Shown: piece by piece, positions 47,844-56,866 of the stretch
Numbering within the stretch: position 1 is the first letter of the stretch
How the letters are laid out: each line of letters starts with the position of its first letter
Assembly: GCF_049647105.1 (NCBI RefSeq)
Contig: NZ_JBARWZ010000328.1
Location: forward strand, 14,888-78,887
Source: Actinophytocola sp049647105
GTDB lineage: Bacteria; Actinomycetota; Actinomycetes; Mycobacteriales; Pseudonocardiaceae
Direction: 5' to 3'
Length of the DNA: 64,000 bases
The notes under the pieces: generated by a model
What the model saw: only the letters and a program-made list of their open reading frames with translations
What the model was told of the DNA's origin: nothing
Databases searched by the model: none
Translations under genes and position numbers: made by a program

Positions 47844-48611
47844 GTGCTGTACTTCTGGATGAAGTGGGTGTTCCTGGGGCCGGTGCTCAGACTCTTCTTC
47901 CGCCCCCAGGTCGAGGGCGGCGAGAACATCCCGGCCGAGGGCGGCGCGCTGCTCGCCAGCAACCACCTCGCCGTCGCGGACTCGTTCTTCCTCCCGCTGA
48001 TGCTCTCCCGGCGCGTCACCTTCCCGGCCAAGCTCGAGTACTTCACCCAGCCCGGCATCAAGGGCCGGCTCAAGAAGTGGTTCTTCACCGGTATGGGCCA
48101 GATCCCGATCGACCGGTCCGGCGGCGCCGCCGCGCAGGCCGCGCTCGACACCGGCATCCGGCTGCTGCGTGAGGGCCACCTGCTCGGCATCTACCCCGAG
48201 GGCACCCGTTCGCCGGACGGCCGCCTCTACAAGGGCAAGACCGGCCTCGCCCGCATGGTGCTCGAGTCCCGCGTCCCGGTCGTCCCGGTCGCGATGTTCG
48301 GCACGGACAAGGCCAACCCCATCGGCTCGAAGATGTGGCGGCCGCACAAGATCCGCATCAAGATCGGCAAGCCGCTCGACTTCTCGCGGTACGAGGGCCT
48401 CGCCGGCGACCGGTTCGTCGAGCGGTCCATCACCGACGAGATCATGTACGCGCTGATGGAGCTGTCCGGCCAGGAGTACGTGGACATCTACGCGGCGAAG
48501 GCCAAGGAGCTGCTGGCCGCCGAGGAGAGCGGTGCGCCAGCCGCCCTGCCGACGCAGGAGCGCCGCGGCGTCCGCGATGCCGACCGGATCCCCGAGACCG
48601 AAGCGGGCTGA
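47844..48611 (+). CDS. plsC: 1-acyl-sn-glycerol-3-phosphate acyltransferase-like (PlsC family, 255 aa)
   Basis: The acyltransferase boxes are NHLAVADSFF (HX4D, about 35-44) and IYPEGTRSPDG (about 113-123), with RLLREGHLLG before it. I take GTG 47844, with gggagg 10 bases upstream and a family-like start (LYFWMKWVFLGP). The frame is open further back, and ATG 47814 is possible. It is likely a peripheral membrane enzyme of phospholipid synthesis. The position agrees with Rv2182c. The acidic tail (about 235-255) is variable. Confidence 0.9.
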   Translation: MLYFWMKWVFLGPVLRLFFRPQVEGGENIPAEGGALLASNHLAVADSFFLPLMLSRRVTFPAKLEYFTQPGIKGRLKKWFFTGMGQIPIDRSGGAAAQAALDTGIRLLREGHLLGIYPEGTRSPDGRLYKGKTGLARMVLESRVPVVPVAMFGTDKANPIGSKMWRPHKIRIKIGKPLDFSRYEGLAGDRFVERSITDEIMYALMELSGQEYVDIYAAKAKELLAAEESGAPAALPTQERRGVRDADRIPETEAG

Positions 48612-48619
48612 CCCACCAC

Positions 48620-48625
48620 TAACCT
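48620..48625 (+). promoter_or_regulatory. Leaderless -10 element (TAACCT) of the exoribonuclease
   Basis: TAACCT ends 6 bases before GTG 48632. Confidence 0.55.
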
Positions 48626-48631
48626 CGCTGG

Positions 48632-49135
48632 GTGCGGTTCTTCTATGACACCGAATTCATCGAGGACGGATCGACCATCGAACTGGTGTCGATCGGTGTC
48701 GTCGACGAGCATGGCCGGGAGTTCTACGCCGTCTCGACCGAGTTCGACCCCGGCCGGGCGGGCCCGTGGGTCCGGGACAACGTGCTCGACAAGCTGCCGT
48801 CGCCCGCCAACCCGGCCTGGTGCGACCGCGGCGCGATCCGCGATCGCCTCATGAAGTTCCTGACCAGGGACCGCGAGCGGGTCGAGCTGTGGGCATGGTT
48901 CGCCGCGTACGACCACGTGGCGCTCGCGCAGCTGTGGGGCGACATGCCCGCCCTGCCGCGTGAGCTGCCCCGGTTCACCCGTGAGCTGCGCCAGCGGTGG
49001 GAGGACGTGGGCAAACCGTCGCTGCCGCCGCCGCCGAACGACGCGCACGACGCGCTCGCCGACGCCCGCCACAACCTCGCGCGCTGGCGCGTGATCGAGG
49101 CGGAACGCGTCAAGAAGGGTTTCCCGGTCGGTTAA
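48632..49135 (+). CDS. 3'-5' exoribonuclease, DEDDh type (Rv2179c-like, 167 aa)
   Basis: The active-site acids are in FFYDTEFIEDG (D6, E8) and in AAYDHVALAQLWG, and HDALADARHN gives the C-terminal His and Asp. M. tuberculosis Rv2179c, of the same size and place, was shown to be a 3'-5' exonuclease of this fold. It is cytosolic. The start is leaderless and the gene follows the acyltransferase by 20 bases. The RNA target is not known from sequence. Confidence 0.9.
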   Translation: MRFFYDTEFIEDGSTIELVSIGVVDEHGREFYAVSTEFDPGRAGPWVRDNVLDKLPSPANPAWCDRGAIRDRLMKFLTRDRERVELWAWFAAYDHVALAQLWGDMPALPRELPRFTRELRQRWEDVGKPSLPPPPNDAHDALADARHNLARWRVIEAERVKKGFPVG

Positions 49136-49233
49136 CCCCCACCACCTTGCTGCACCGATCCAGAGGATGGCACGCTACGGGCTGACAACCCCGTAGAGGA
49201 CCCCTGCTCCAGGGCGGATGGAGGATCGAGCAC

Positions 49234-50259
49234 ATGCGCGTCGGTTTGCTCACAGGTGGCGGTGACTGCCCAGGACTCAACGCGGTCATCCGCGCCGTGG
49301 TCCGCAAGGGCATCGAGGCTCACGGTTGGGAGACGATCGGGTTCCGCAACGGCTGGCTCGGCCCCATCGAGGGGCTGACCAAGCCGATCGGGCTCGACGA
49401 CGTCGAGGACATCCTGACCAGGGGCGGCACGATCCTCGGTTCGTCGCGGACGAACCCGTACAAGGTCGAGGGCGGCGTCGACAGGATCAGGACGACGCTC
49501 GCCGAGCACGGTGTGGACGCGCTCATCGCGATCGGCGGCGAGGACACCCTCGGTGTCGCGAAGCGCCTGACCGACGACGGCATCGGCGTGGTCGGTGTGC
49601 CGAAGACCATCGACAACGACCTCGGCGCCACCGACTACACGTTCGGCTTCGACACCGCGGTGCACATCGCGACCGAGGCCATCGACCGGCTGCGCACCAC
49701 CGCCGAGTCGCACCATCGCGCGCTGGTCGTCGAGGTCATGGGCCGCCACGCAGGCTGGATCGCGCTGCACTCGGGCCTCGCGGGCGGCGCGAACGTGATC
49801 CTGGTGCCGGAGCGCCAGTTCTCGGTCGACCAGGTCGTCTCCTGGGTCGAGCGCCGATTCGAGCGTGAGTACGCGCCGATCATCGTGGTCGCCGAGGGCG
49901 CGCTGCCCGAGGGTGGCAACGAGACGTTGCTGACCGGTGAGAAGGACGCGTTCGGCCACGTCCGGCTCGGTGGCATCGGCACCTGGCTCGCGGAGGAGAT
50001 CGCGGCGCGGACCGGCAAGGAGTCCCGCGCGGTCGTGCTCGGCCACACCCAGCGCGGTGGCACGCCGACCGCGTACGACCGCGTGCTCGCCACCCGCTTC
50101 GGCCTGCACGCCGTCGACGCGGTGCAGGACGGCGACTTCGGTGTGATGGTCGCGCTGCGCGGCACCGACATCGTGCGCGTGAAGCTGTCCGATGCGACGG
50201 CCGAGCTGAAGACCGTGCCGCTGGAGCGGTACAAGGAAGCAGAAGTCTTCTTCGGATGA
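49234..50259 (+). CDS. pfkA: 6-phosphofructokinase with PPi-type signature (341 aa)
   Basis: The enzyme phosphorylates fructose 6-phosphate. The start RVGLLTGGGDCPGLNAVIRA and the catalytic PKTIDND (123-129) are intact. At the phosphoryl-donor site the sequence is GGEDTL (101-106), with Asp at 104 and Lys at 124. In the family, Gly at these places marks ATP use, while Asp104/Lys124 mark pyrophosphate use, as in the Amycolatopsis methanolica enzyme. So this is probably PPi-dependent and reversible. ATG 49234 has ggagg 9 bases upstream. It is a single gene. Confidence 0.93.
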   Translation: MRVGLLTGGGDCPGLNAVIRAVVRKGIEAHGWETIGFRNGWLGPIEGLTKPIGLDDVEDILTRGGTILGSSRTNPYKVEGGVDRIRTTLAEHGVDALIAIGGEDTLGVAKRLTDDGIGVVGVPKTIDNDLGATDYTFGFDTAVHIATEAIDRLRTTAESHHRALVVEVMGRHAGWIALHSGLAGGANVILVPERQFSVDQVVSWVERRFEREYAPIIVVAEGALPEGGNETLLTGEKDAFGHVRLGGIGTWLAEEIAARTGKESRAVVLGHTQRGGTPTAYDRVLATRFGLHAVDAVQDGDFGVMVALRGTDIVRVKLSDATAELKTVPLERYKEAEVFFG

Positions 50260-50410
50260 CACTGGTCCGCCTCGCCGGCATTCAAAGTGTTGGTATCGAC
50301 CCAGCGCATCCACGGACCGTGGGTGGTTGGTGGCTGGGTGCCGTCACGTTCCCCTGAGGTAACTGTTCGCCAGGCGCGAGCCTCAGCACAAAGATCCACG
50401 GGACAGGTCT

Positions 50411-50416
50411 TAGTCT
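50411..50416 (+). promoter_or_regulatory. Leaderless -10 element (TAGTCT) of the amidase
   Basis: TAGTCT ends 6 bases before ATG 50423, with no Shine-Dalgarno. Confidence 0.6.
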
Positions 50417-50422
50417 TTCCGT

Positions 50423-51793
50423 ATGGACCTTGACGAGCTGTTGTGGTCGGGCGCGGACGCCCAGGCCGCCGCCCTGCGCGACGGCACGGTGGCCGCGCCC
50501 GACCTGCTCGAGGCGGTGCTCGCGCGCCTCGACGCGGTCAACCCGGCGCTGAACGCGTTCCGCGTGGTGTACGCCGACCAGGCGCGTGCCCAGGCGGCCG
50601 ACGCGCAGCGGCGGCTCGACGCGGGGGAGCGCACGCCGCTGCTGGGTGTCCCGGTGGCGGTCAAGGACGACCTTGACGTGGCGGGTGACGTGACCGCCAT
50701 GGGCGGGCGCCCGCAGTTCCCGCCCGCGGCGGCGGACGCGCCCGCGGTGGCGAGGCTGCGTGCGGCGGGCGCGGTGCTGGTGGGCCACACGAACACGCCG
50801 GACCGGTGCCTGTGGCCGTTCACCGAGACGCTCACGAACGGCGCCACCCGCAACCCGTGGCAGCTCGACCACACGCCGGGCGGCTCGTCCGGTGGTTCGG
50901 CCGCGGCGGTGGCGGCGGGCGTGGTCGGCGCGGCGACCGGCTCGGACGGCGGCGGCTCGATCCGCGTCCCAGCGAACTTCTGCGGGCTGTTCGGCATGAA
51001 GACCACCCGCGACCTGATCAACATGGGTGACGAGGAGCACTGGCACGGCCTCGCCGGGGTCGGCCCGCTCGGCCGCCACGTGGCCGACGCGGCTGCGATG
51101 CTGGACGTGATCGCCGACCGGCCGGGCGGCTACCGCCAGGCCGTCGACACCGACCCTGGCCCGCTGCGGATCGCGCTGTCGTGGCGTACCCCGCTGGGGC
51201 CCGCTCTCATTGAGCGGCAACGCAAACAGGCCGTCCGGGACACCGCGGACCGGCTGCGCGCGCTCGGGCACACGGTGGTGGTGACCGACCCGCCGCTCGG
51301 GATGCGGCCGAGCCCGCAGTTCATCGTGCGCTACCTGCGCGGGGTGGCCGACGACGTCGCGCAGCTGCCGCACCCGGAGTGGCTGGAGCCGCGCACGCGC
51401 CGCATCGCCGCGCTGGGCCGCAGGGTGCCGGACAGCACGCTGGCGAAGGCCCGCGCCGCCGAGGCGGGTCTCCACGAGCTGATGGCGGGGTTCTTCGGCG
51501 ACTACGACGTGATCCTGCAGCCGGGGTGGACCGGGCGGCAGCCGCGCATCGGCCGGTTCCACGGCAGCGGTGCTTCGCACACGCTCGGGGTGGTATCGCA
51601 GGCGATCGCGTTCTTCCCGACGTGGAACGTGCTGGGTTATCCGGTGGCGGCGCTGCCGGTGGGCTTCGACGACATCGGGCTGCCGATCGGTGTGCAGCTG
51701 GTCGGGCCAGCAGGCGCGGAGGCGACGCTGCTGTCGCTGTCGGGCCAGTACGAGCGGGCGCACCCGTGGACGTCGCGGCGGCCGGTGCTGTAG
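50423..51793 (+). CDS. Amidase signature family protein (456 aa)
   Basis: The Ser-cisSer-Lys triad is visible: Lys in VPVAVKDDLDV (about 77), the cis-Ser in TPGGSSGGSAAAVAAG (about 152-154) and the nucleophile in GSDGGGSIRVPA (about 177). Length suits a stand-alone amidase rather than GatA, whose partners are absent. The C-terminal part VLGYPVAALPVGFDDIGLP is typical. The substrate cannot be predicted. Downstream of it are 240 bases with no supported gene before aroG. Confidence 0.92.
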   Translation: MDLDELLWSGADAQAAALRDGTVAAPDLLEAVLARLDAVNPALNAFRVVYADQARAQAADAQRRLDAGERTPLLGVPVAVKDDLDVAGDVTAMGGRPQFPPAAADAPAVARLRAAGAVLVGHTNTPDRCLWPFTETLTNGATRNPWQLDHTPGGSSGGSAAAVAAGVVGAATGSDGGGSIRVPANFCGLFGMKTTRDLINMGDEEHWHGLAGVGPLGRHVADAAAMLDVIADRPGGYRQAVDTDPGPLRIALSWRTPLGPALIERQRKQAVRDTADRLRALGHTVVVTDPPLGMRPSPQFIVRYLRGVADDVAQLPHPEWLEPRTRRIAALGRRVPDSTLAKARAAEAGLHELMAGFFGDYDVILQPGWTGRQPRIGRFHGSGASHTLGVVSQAIAFFPTWNVLGYPVAALPVGFDDIGLPIGVQLVGPAGAEATLLSLSGQYERAHPWTSRRPVL

Positions 51794-52021
51794 TCGCGGT
51801 TCCAGATACTGGTCGCCAGCGCGGCGGGCACCCTCGTCGTCGCGATGGGCGGCGCGTTCGACGCGGTTCACCCCGCTCACCACGTCCGGCAGCGGCGCGC
51901 AGGCGGGTGGACACCCGGCTGCGCGCCCGCCGCGCGGCGGCCCGCCTCCCACATGGTGGGAACCAGGGTGGAACGATCAAGGTCCGCCGCCGTCGGCGTA
52001 AACCGGGCTGACGGACGGGGC

Positions 52022-52027
52022 TACGCT
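52022..52027 (+). promoter_or_regulatory. Leaderless -10 element (TACGCT) of aroG
   Basis: TACGCT ends 6 bases before GTG 52034. The box and spacing equal those of the glycerate kinase gene. Confidence 0.6.
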
Positions 52028-52033
52028 TGTCTC

Positions 52034-53422
52034 GTGAACTGGACCGTTGACGTGCCGGTGGACACGCTTCCCGAGCTTCCGCCGCTGCCGCCGGCGCTGC
52101 GCGACCGCCTCGACAACGCGCTGTCCCGGCCTGCCGCGCAGCAACCCGAATGGCCGGACGCCGAGCAGCTGCACCAGGTGCGCACGCTGCTGGAGAGCGT
52201 CCCGCCCATCACCGTCCCCAGCGAGATCGACCGGCTGCGTGACAAGCTCGCCGAGGTCGCCCTCGGTGAGGCGTTCATGCTGCAGGGCGGCGACTGCGCC
52301 GAGACCTTCGTCGACAACACCGAGCCCCACATCCGCGGCAACATCCGCACGCTGCTGCAGATGGCCGTCGTCCTGACCTACGGCGCGAGCCTGCCGGTGG
52401 TGAAGGTCGGGCGTATCGCCGGGCAGTACGCGAAGCCGCGCTCCAACACCACCGACGCGCTCGGCCTGCCGGTGTACCGCGGCGACATCATCAACTCGCT
52501 CGTGCCCAAGCCCGAGGCCCGCGTGCCCGACCCGGGCCGCATGATCCGCGCGTACGCCAACGCGGGTGCCGCGATGAACCTCGTGCGCGCGCTCACCGCG
52601 GCGGGCATGGCGGACCTGTCGAAGGTCCACGAGTGGAACAAGGACTTCGTCAGCAACTCGGCCGCCGGAGAGCGGTACGAGGCGCTGGCCACCGAGATCG
52701 ACCGGGGCCTGCGCTTCATGCAGGCGTGCGGGGTGGAGGACTCCTCCCTGCACAGCACGGAGATCTTCGCGAGCCACGAGGCGCTGCTGCTCGACTACGA
52801 GCGCGCGCTGCTGCGCATGGACACCAGGGGGCCCGACCCCCGGCTCTACAACCTGTCGTCGCACTTCCTGTGGATCGGGGAGCGGACCCGCCAGCTCGAC
52901 GGCGCGCACATCGCGTTCGCGGAGCTGCTGTCCAACCCGATCGGGGTCAAGATCGGCCCGACCACCACGCCGGAGCTGGCCGTCGAGTACGTCGAACGTC
53001 TCGACCCGCACAACACGCCGGGCAGGCTCACGCTGATCTCCCGCATGGGCAACGGCAAGGTGCGTGACGCGCTGCCGCCGATCATCGAGAAGGTGGAGGC
53101 GTCCGGCCACCGGGTGATCTGGCAGTGCGACCCGATGCACGGCAACACGCACGAGTCGTCCACCGGCTACAAGACCCGCCACTTCGACCGGATCGTCGAC
53201 GAGGTCCAGGGCTTCTTCGAGGTGCACCGCCGCCTCGGCACCCACCCCGGCGGCATTCACGTCGAGCTGACCGGCGAGGACGTCACCGAGTGCCTCGGCG
53301 GCGCGCAGGACATCTCCGACGCCGACCTGGCCGGCCGCTACGAGACCGCGTGCGACCCGCGCCTGAACACCCAGCAGTCCCTCGAGCTGGCGTTCCTGGT
53401 CGCGGAGATGCTCCGCAGCTGA
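52034..53422 (+). CDS. aroG: 3-deoxy-7-phosphoheptulonate synthase, class II (462 aa)
   Basis: This is the first enzyme of the shikimate pathway, condensing phosphoenolpyruvate with erythrose 4-phosphate. Class II marks are FMLQGGDCAETF (about 83-94), KVGRIAGQYAKPRS, IGVKIGPTTTPEL and WQCDPMHGNTHES with the metal-binding residues. GTG 52034 agrees with the family start (NWTVDVP). Length and position match Rv2178c. Like that enzyme it may pair with chorismate mutase for feedback control; none is in the window. Confidence 0.96.
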   Translation: MNWTVDVPVDTLPELPPLPPALRDRLDNALSRPAAQQPEWPDAEQLHQVRTLLESVPPITVPSEIDRLRDKLAEVALGEAFMLQGGDCAETFVDNTEPHIRGNIRTLLQMAVVLTYGASLPVVKVGRIAGQYAKPRSNTTDALGLPVYRGDIINSLVPKPEARVPDPGRMIRAYANAGAAMNLVRALTAAGMADLSKVHEWNKDFVSNSAAGERYEALATEIDRGLRFMQACGVEDSSLHSTEIFASHEALLLDYERALLRMDTRGPDPRLYNLSSHFLWIGERTRQLDGAHIAFAELLSNPIGVKIGPTTTPELAVEYVERLDPHNTPGRLTLISRMGNGKVRDALPPIIEKVEASGHRVIWQCDPMHGNTHESSTGYKTRHFDRIVDEVQGFFEVHRRLGTHPGGIHVELTGEDVTECLGGAQDISDADLAGRYETACDPRLNTQQSLELAFLVAEMLRS

Positions 53423-53427
53423 CCGCT

Positions 53428-53456
53428 CTGCCGGGCCGTCACAGGCGGCCCGGCAG
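53428..53456. terminator. Hairpin terminator between aroG and pknL
   Basis: A perfect 11-bp stem (ctgccgggccg / cggcccggcag) with loop tcacagg starts 5 bases after the aroG stop. There is no T-tract. Confidence 0.75.
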
Positions 53457-53572
53457 AAGGAGAACCAGCGTCACCGCGCAAGCTCGTGCAGGGTCGAACA
53501 GCCCATGTCACCAGCGTTCCACTTCCTGCGGGTACGCCCATGCGAAGCCTGGGTTTTTCCCTGCCGCGCAGG

Positions 53573-55687
53573 TCAGGGGATTGCCCAGAGGGTGACCTTC
53601 GAGTTGGGCTGAGCCTTGCTGTTGGGCGTCGGGTTCTGGCCGATCACCCGGCCGCCCCCGCCGCCGAGACTCTGGATCTCGACCTGGAACCCGAGCTGCT
53701 CAAGGATGACCTTGGCCTCGTCGGCGGTCCGGCCGCCGACGTCGGGCACGAGCACGGAGGTGGACAGGATCACGGTGACGGTCTTGTCATCGCCCTCGAC
53801 CGTCGTGCCGATCTCCGGGTCGGTGCGGATGACCCGCCCGCCCTCGACCTCCGGCGAGAACTCGGGGGTGCCGTCGACCGGGGTGTAGCCAAGGGCGGAG
53901 AGCTCCTGGAACGCCTCGTCGCGCGTCTTGTTGCGCACGTCGGGGATCGGTTTGGGTTCCGGGCCGTTGCTGAGCACGATGACCACGCGCTCGCCGATCT
54001 TGAGCTCCGTGCCGGGCGGCGGTGAGACCGAGAGGACCTTGCCCTTCTCGACCTCGTCGTCGTACCGGTTCTGCCCGTCGTCCCGGTCCGGCACCAGGCC
54101 CTGCGCGCGGATCCGGTTCTCCGCATCGGCGGCGTCCGCGCCCTCGCGCACCTCGGGCACCTTCGGCCTGCCGAGCGACACGAACACGGTGACCGCGTCG
54201 CCGCGCAGCTTCTCCGATCCGGCCTTGGGGTCGGTCCCGATCACCGTGCCGGCCTTGACGTCGTTGTGCCGCTGGGTCTCGAGCTGCGGGTTCAGGTCGT
54301 CGTTGCGCAACGCCCGCTCGGCGTCGTCGGTCGGCAGGCCCGCCACGTCCGGCACCGTGCGGTACCGGCCGGAGGTGAACCACCAGGTCGACGTGCCGAT
54401 GAGCGCGAGCACCAGCACGCCGACGATGCTCCACAGCGCGATCGACCCGCCGCGGCCCTTCGGCGCGGGCGGACGCTGCTGCTGTGGCGGGCGGGTGCGG
54501 GGCGGGGGCGGTGGGCCACCGGGCGGCTGCTGGGCCGGGAAGTGGCCGGACACGGGCGGCACGTACTCGGTCGGGGCGCCGCTCGTGCGGTCCATGTCGG
54601 TACGCAGCATCGCCCGGGTGCCCTGCGGGCCGATCGGCCGGAAACCGCCGGGCGGCGCCTGCCGCACGATCGTCGCGCCGGACGGGGCGGCGGCTGCGGA
54701 CACGACCGGGGCGTTCCTGACGGTCCGCTCCGCCTCTGCGACGTCCAGCACGCCAGAGCTGGTGCCGAGCATGGCCGGTGTCACCGGAACCGTGCGGTCG
54801 GCGATCGTCGGCGCGGGCACCGGCACCGGGACCCTCGGCGCGCCGATCATCATGCGCAGCTTCTCGACCTCGGCGAGGAACGCGGCGCCGTCCGACGGCC
54901 GCGTCGCGATGTCGCGACGGGTGGCGCGGAAGACCAGGTCGTCCAGCTCCGGCGGGATGTTCTTGGCGAGCGCCGACGGGGCGGGCACGTCGTCGTTAAC
55001 GTGGCGGTAGGCGACGGAGATGGCGTTGTCACCGGTGTAGGGCGCCCCGCCGGTCAGCGCCTCGTACAGGACGATGCCCGCCGAGTACACGTCGCTCGCC
55101 GAGGTCGCGTTGCCGGTCGTGACCTGCTCGGGGGAGAGGTAGGCGACCGTGCCGAGGATGACGCTCGCGCTGGTCGTCCCCGCGCTGTGGATGGCTCTGA
55201 CCAGGCCGAAGTCGCCGACCTTGACCGTGCTGCCGCCCTCGCCGCCGTGCCCGATGAGCACGTTCTCCGGCTTGACGTCGCGGTGCACGAGCCCGGCGCG
55301 GTGCGCGGCGGCCAGCGCGCTCAGTACCGGCTCGATGATCGCGAGCGCGGTCGGCACGTCGAGCGCGCCGCGCTCGTTGAGCAGGTCGCGCAGCGTCCCG
55401 CCGTCGACGAGTTCCATCACCAGGTAGACGAGATCACCGTTCGGTGACGTGTCGACGCCCTGGTCGTGCACGGCGACCACATTCGGATGATGGATCTTGG
55501 CCGCCGAGCGCGCCTCCCGCTCGAAGCGGTCCACGAAGGCACGGTCGTCGGCGAACCGCTCGTCCATCACCTTGATCGCCACACGCCGGTCGAGACGCGT
55601 GTCCAGCCCGCGGTACACCGAGGACATGCCACCTCGGGCGAGCAGCGCGTCGACCCGGTACCGCTGCTCCAGCAGCGCACCGATCAA
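53573..55687 (-). CDS. pknL: Transmembrane Ser/Thr protein kinase with PASTA repeats (PknL-like, 704 aa)
   Basis: The kinase domain (about 8-280) is complete: GGMSSVYRG loop, VAIKVMDERF lysine, HRDVKPENVLIG catalytic loop and VGDFGLVRAI, with an activation loop rich in Ser/Thr. A Pro-rich juxtamembrane region, one helix (about 420-442) and four extracytoplasmic PASTA repeats (about 445-704) follow. PASTA domains sense muropeptides. TTG 55687, with ggggag 5 bases upstream, is preferred; GTG 55708 is the alternative. The divergent neighbour is the homologue of its mycobacterial substrate. Confidence 0.93.
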   Translation of the reverse strand: MIGALLEQRYRVDALLARGGMSSVYRGLDTRLDRRVAIKVMDERFADDRAFVDRFEREARSAAKIHHPNVVAVHDQGVDTSPNGDLVYLVMELVDGGTLRDLLNERGALDVPTALAIIEPVLSALAAAHRAGLVHRDVKPENVLIGHGGEGGSTVKVGDFGLVRAIHSAGTTSASVILGTVAYLSPEQVTTGNATSASDVYSAGIVLYEALTGGAPYTGDNAISVAYRHVNDDVPAPSALAKNIPPELDDLVFRATRRDIATRPSDGAAFLAEVEKLRMMIGAPRVPVPVPAPTIADRTVPVTPAMLGTSSGVLDVAEAERTVRNAPVVSAAAAPSGATIVRQAPPGGFRPIGPQGTRAMLRTDMDRTSGAPTEYVPPVSGHFPAQQPPGGPPPPPRTRPPQQQRPPAPKGRGGSIALWSIVGVLVLALIGTSTWWFTSGRYRTVPDVAGLPTDDAERALRNDDLNPQLETQRHNDVKAGTVIGTDPKAGSEKLRGDAVTVFVSLGRPKVPEVREGADAADAENRIRAQGLVPDRDDGQNRYDDEVEKGKVLSVSPPPGTELKIGERVVIVLSNGPEPKPIPDVRNKTRDEAFQELSALGYTPVDGTPEFSPEVEGGRVIRTDPEIGTTVEGDDKTVTVILSTSVLVPDVGGRTADEAKVILEQLGFQVEIQSLGGGGGRVIGQNPTPNSKAQPNSKVTLWAIP

Positions 55688-55835
55688 GCCGACTCCCCTT
55701 TCATCCACGCTCGTGATGGTACGGAGCCCGGCGTCGCGGCGTGGCGAAGCGGGTCGGTTTTTCAGGTCACGACCGGGTCACACGGGTGAAAAACACTCTG
55801 CGCACCACGGGCCCACCTATGGCATCGTTTGCGGT

Positions 55836-56207
55836 GTGAGTGCGATCCCCTCCGCCAACGACATGCTGGGCCCCGAGGTCGAGGTACTACCGCTGCCGGA
55901 TGTGGCTGACCGGCTGGGCCTGCCGGTCACCAAGGTGCGACAGGCATTGCGGGACGGTCAGCTGCTGGCGGTCCGCAGAGACGGGGTGCTGTGCGTGCCT
56001 GCCCCGTTCCTCACCGCCGACGGCCAGATCGTCAAGGGTCTCCCCGGCACGATCACCGTCCTCGCGGACGCCGGCTTCACCCCGGACGACATGCTGCGCT
56101 GGCTCTTCGAGCCGGACGACACGCTGCCGGGAGGCACCCCGGTCGGCGCGCTGCACGCGACGGGTGGCCGCGAGGTGAAACGGCGAGCTCAGGCACTGGC
56201 CTTCTGA
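55836..56207 (+). CDS. Rv2175c-like DNA-binding protein, probable PknL substrate (123 aa)
   Basis: A winged-helix-like N-terminal segment (LPLPDVADRLGLPVTKVRQALRDGQLL) is followed by a C-terminal domain with FTPDDMLRWLFEPDDTLPGG. The size, place and divergent arrangement with pknL match M. tuberculosis Rv2175c, which PknL phosphorylates and whose DNA binding this blocks. The N-terminal Ser residues could be modified. GTG 55836 is chosen from family length. The end overlaps the next gene on the other strand by 19 bases. Confidence 0.9.
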   Translation: MSAIPSANDMLGPEVEVLPLPDVADRLGLPVTKVRQALRDGQLLAVRRDGVLCVPAPFLTADGQIVKGLPGTITVLADAGFTPDDMLRWLFEPDDTLPGGTPVGALHATGGREVKRRAQALAF

Positions 56208-56866
56208 GCCGTCCGCACACGCTGCTCGGCCTCGATGGCGCGGCGCAGCCTTAGCTGCTCCGCGTCCGTACCGACGTGCACGAACCCGGCCAGGAACATC
56301 ACCCGCGCGAGCATCCGGCCACCGAGGGTCGGTGCCGCCCGCCGCCGGAGCCTGCGTGCCACGCCTGCCGTCCGCACGGGTGCGATCCGGCCACCTGCCG
56401 CAGCGGCGAGCACCATGACGGCGAGCAGTGCCCCGGCCCACCCGAGCGCGGCAGGCCCGACGCCGGGTGACCACCCGGTCGCGGCCACGAACGCGGCGGC
56501 GGCCGCCAGCACGCCGGTGCGGGCCAGCTCGGCGCCACCGGCGGGGCCTTCGGTCATGGACGCCCAGCAGCCGCACGACGAGCCCCGCCGCACGGCCGCC
56601 ACCACGAACCCGGTGAACCCGAGGAACGTGACGGCGAGCGCCGCGCCGGCCACCTGGCCGCCGACGAGCACGACCGCGGCCGCGAGTAGCAGCTCCCATG
56701 CGCCGAGCAGCCGCCCCCAGCGCCGCAGCACGTGCGCGGGGCGCGGCCCGAAGACGCGCCGGAGCGCCCCGGCAACGTGACCGGGGCGCCACAGCTTGGG
56801 TACGCCGGCGCTGACCAGCAACGCGGCCAGCGCGAGCGCGAACCCCTGCGACACGGCTGGTGTCAC
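56189..56866 (-). CDS. MauE/DoxX-like membrane protein (225 aa)
   Basis: Four or five transmembrane helices begin with AVSQGFALALAALLVSAGVPKLWRP, the usual MauE/DoxX opening, and a CGCW motif (SSCGCWASM) lies in a loop near 95-105. MauE-type proteins handle thiol-redox or quinone chemistry in the membrane. GTG 56866 overlaps the stop of the upstream small gene (GTGA). A long basic C-terminal region (about 165-225) is unusual and may be cytoplasmic. Exact substrate unknown. Confidence 0.82.
   Translation of the reverse strand: MTPAVSQGFALALAALLVSAGVPKLWRPGHVAGALRRVFGPRPAHVLRRWGRLLGAWELLLAAAVVLVGGQVAGAALAVTFLGFTGFVVAAVRRGSSCGCWASMTEGPAGGAELARTGVLAAAAAFVAATGWSPGVGPAALGWAGALLAVMVLAAAAGGRIAPVRTAGVARRLRRRAAPTLGGRMLARVMFLAGFVHVGTDAEQLRLRRAIEAEQRVRTAQKASA

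Noticed and set aside
51794..52033. Gene remnant between the amidase and aroG (ILVASAAGTLVVAMGG-like frame)
   Set aside because: A short hydrophobic frame is open, but without start signal, family match or clear end; the gap is under 300 bases and I see no secure feature besides the aroG -10 box.
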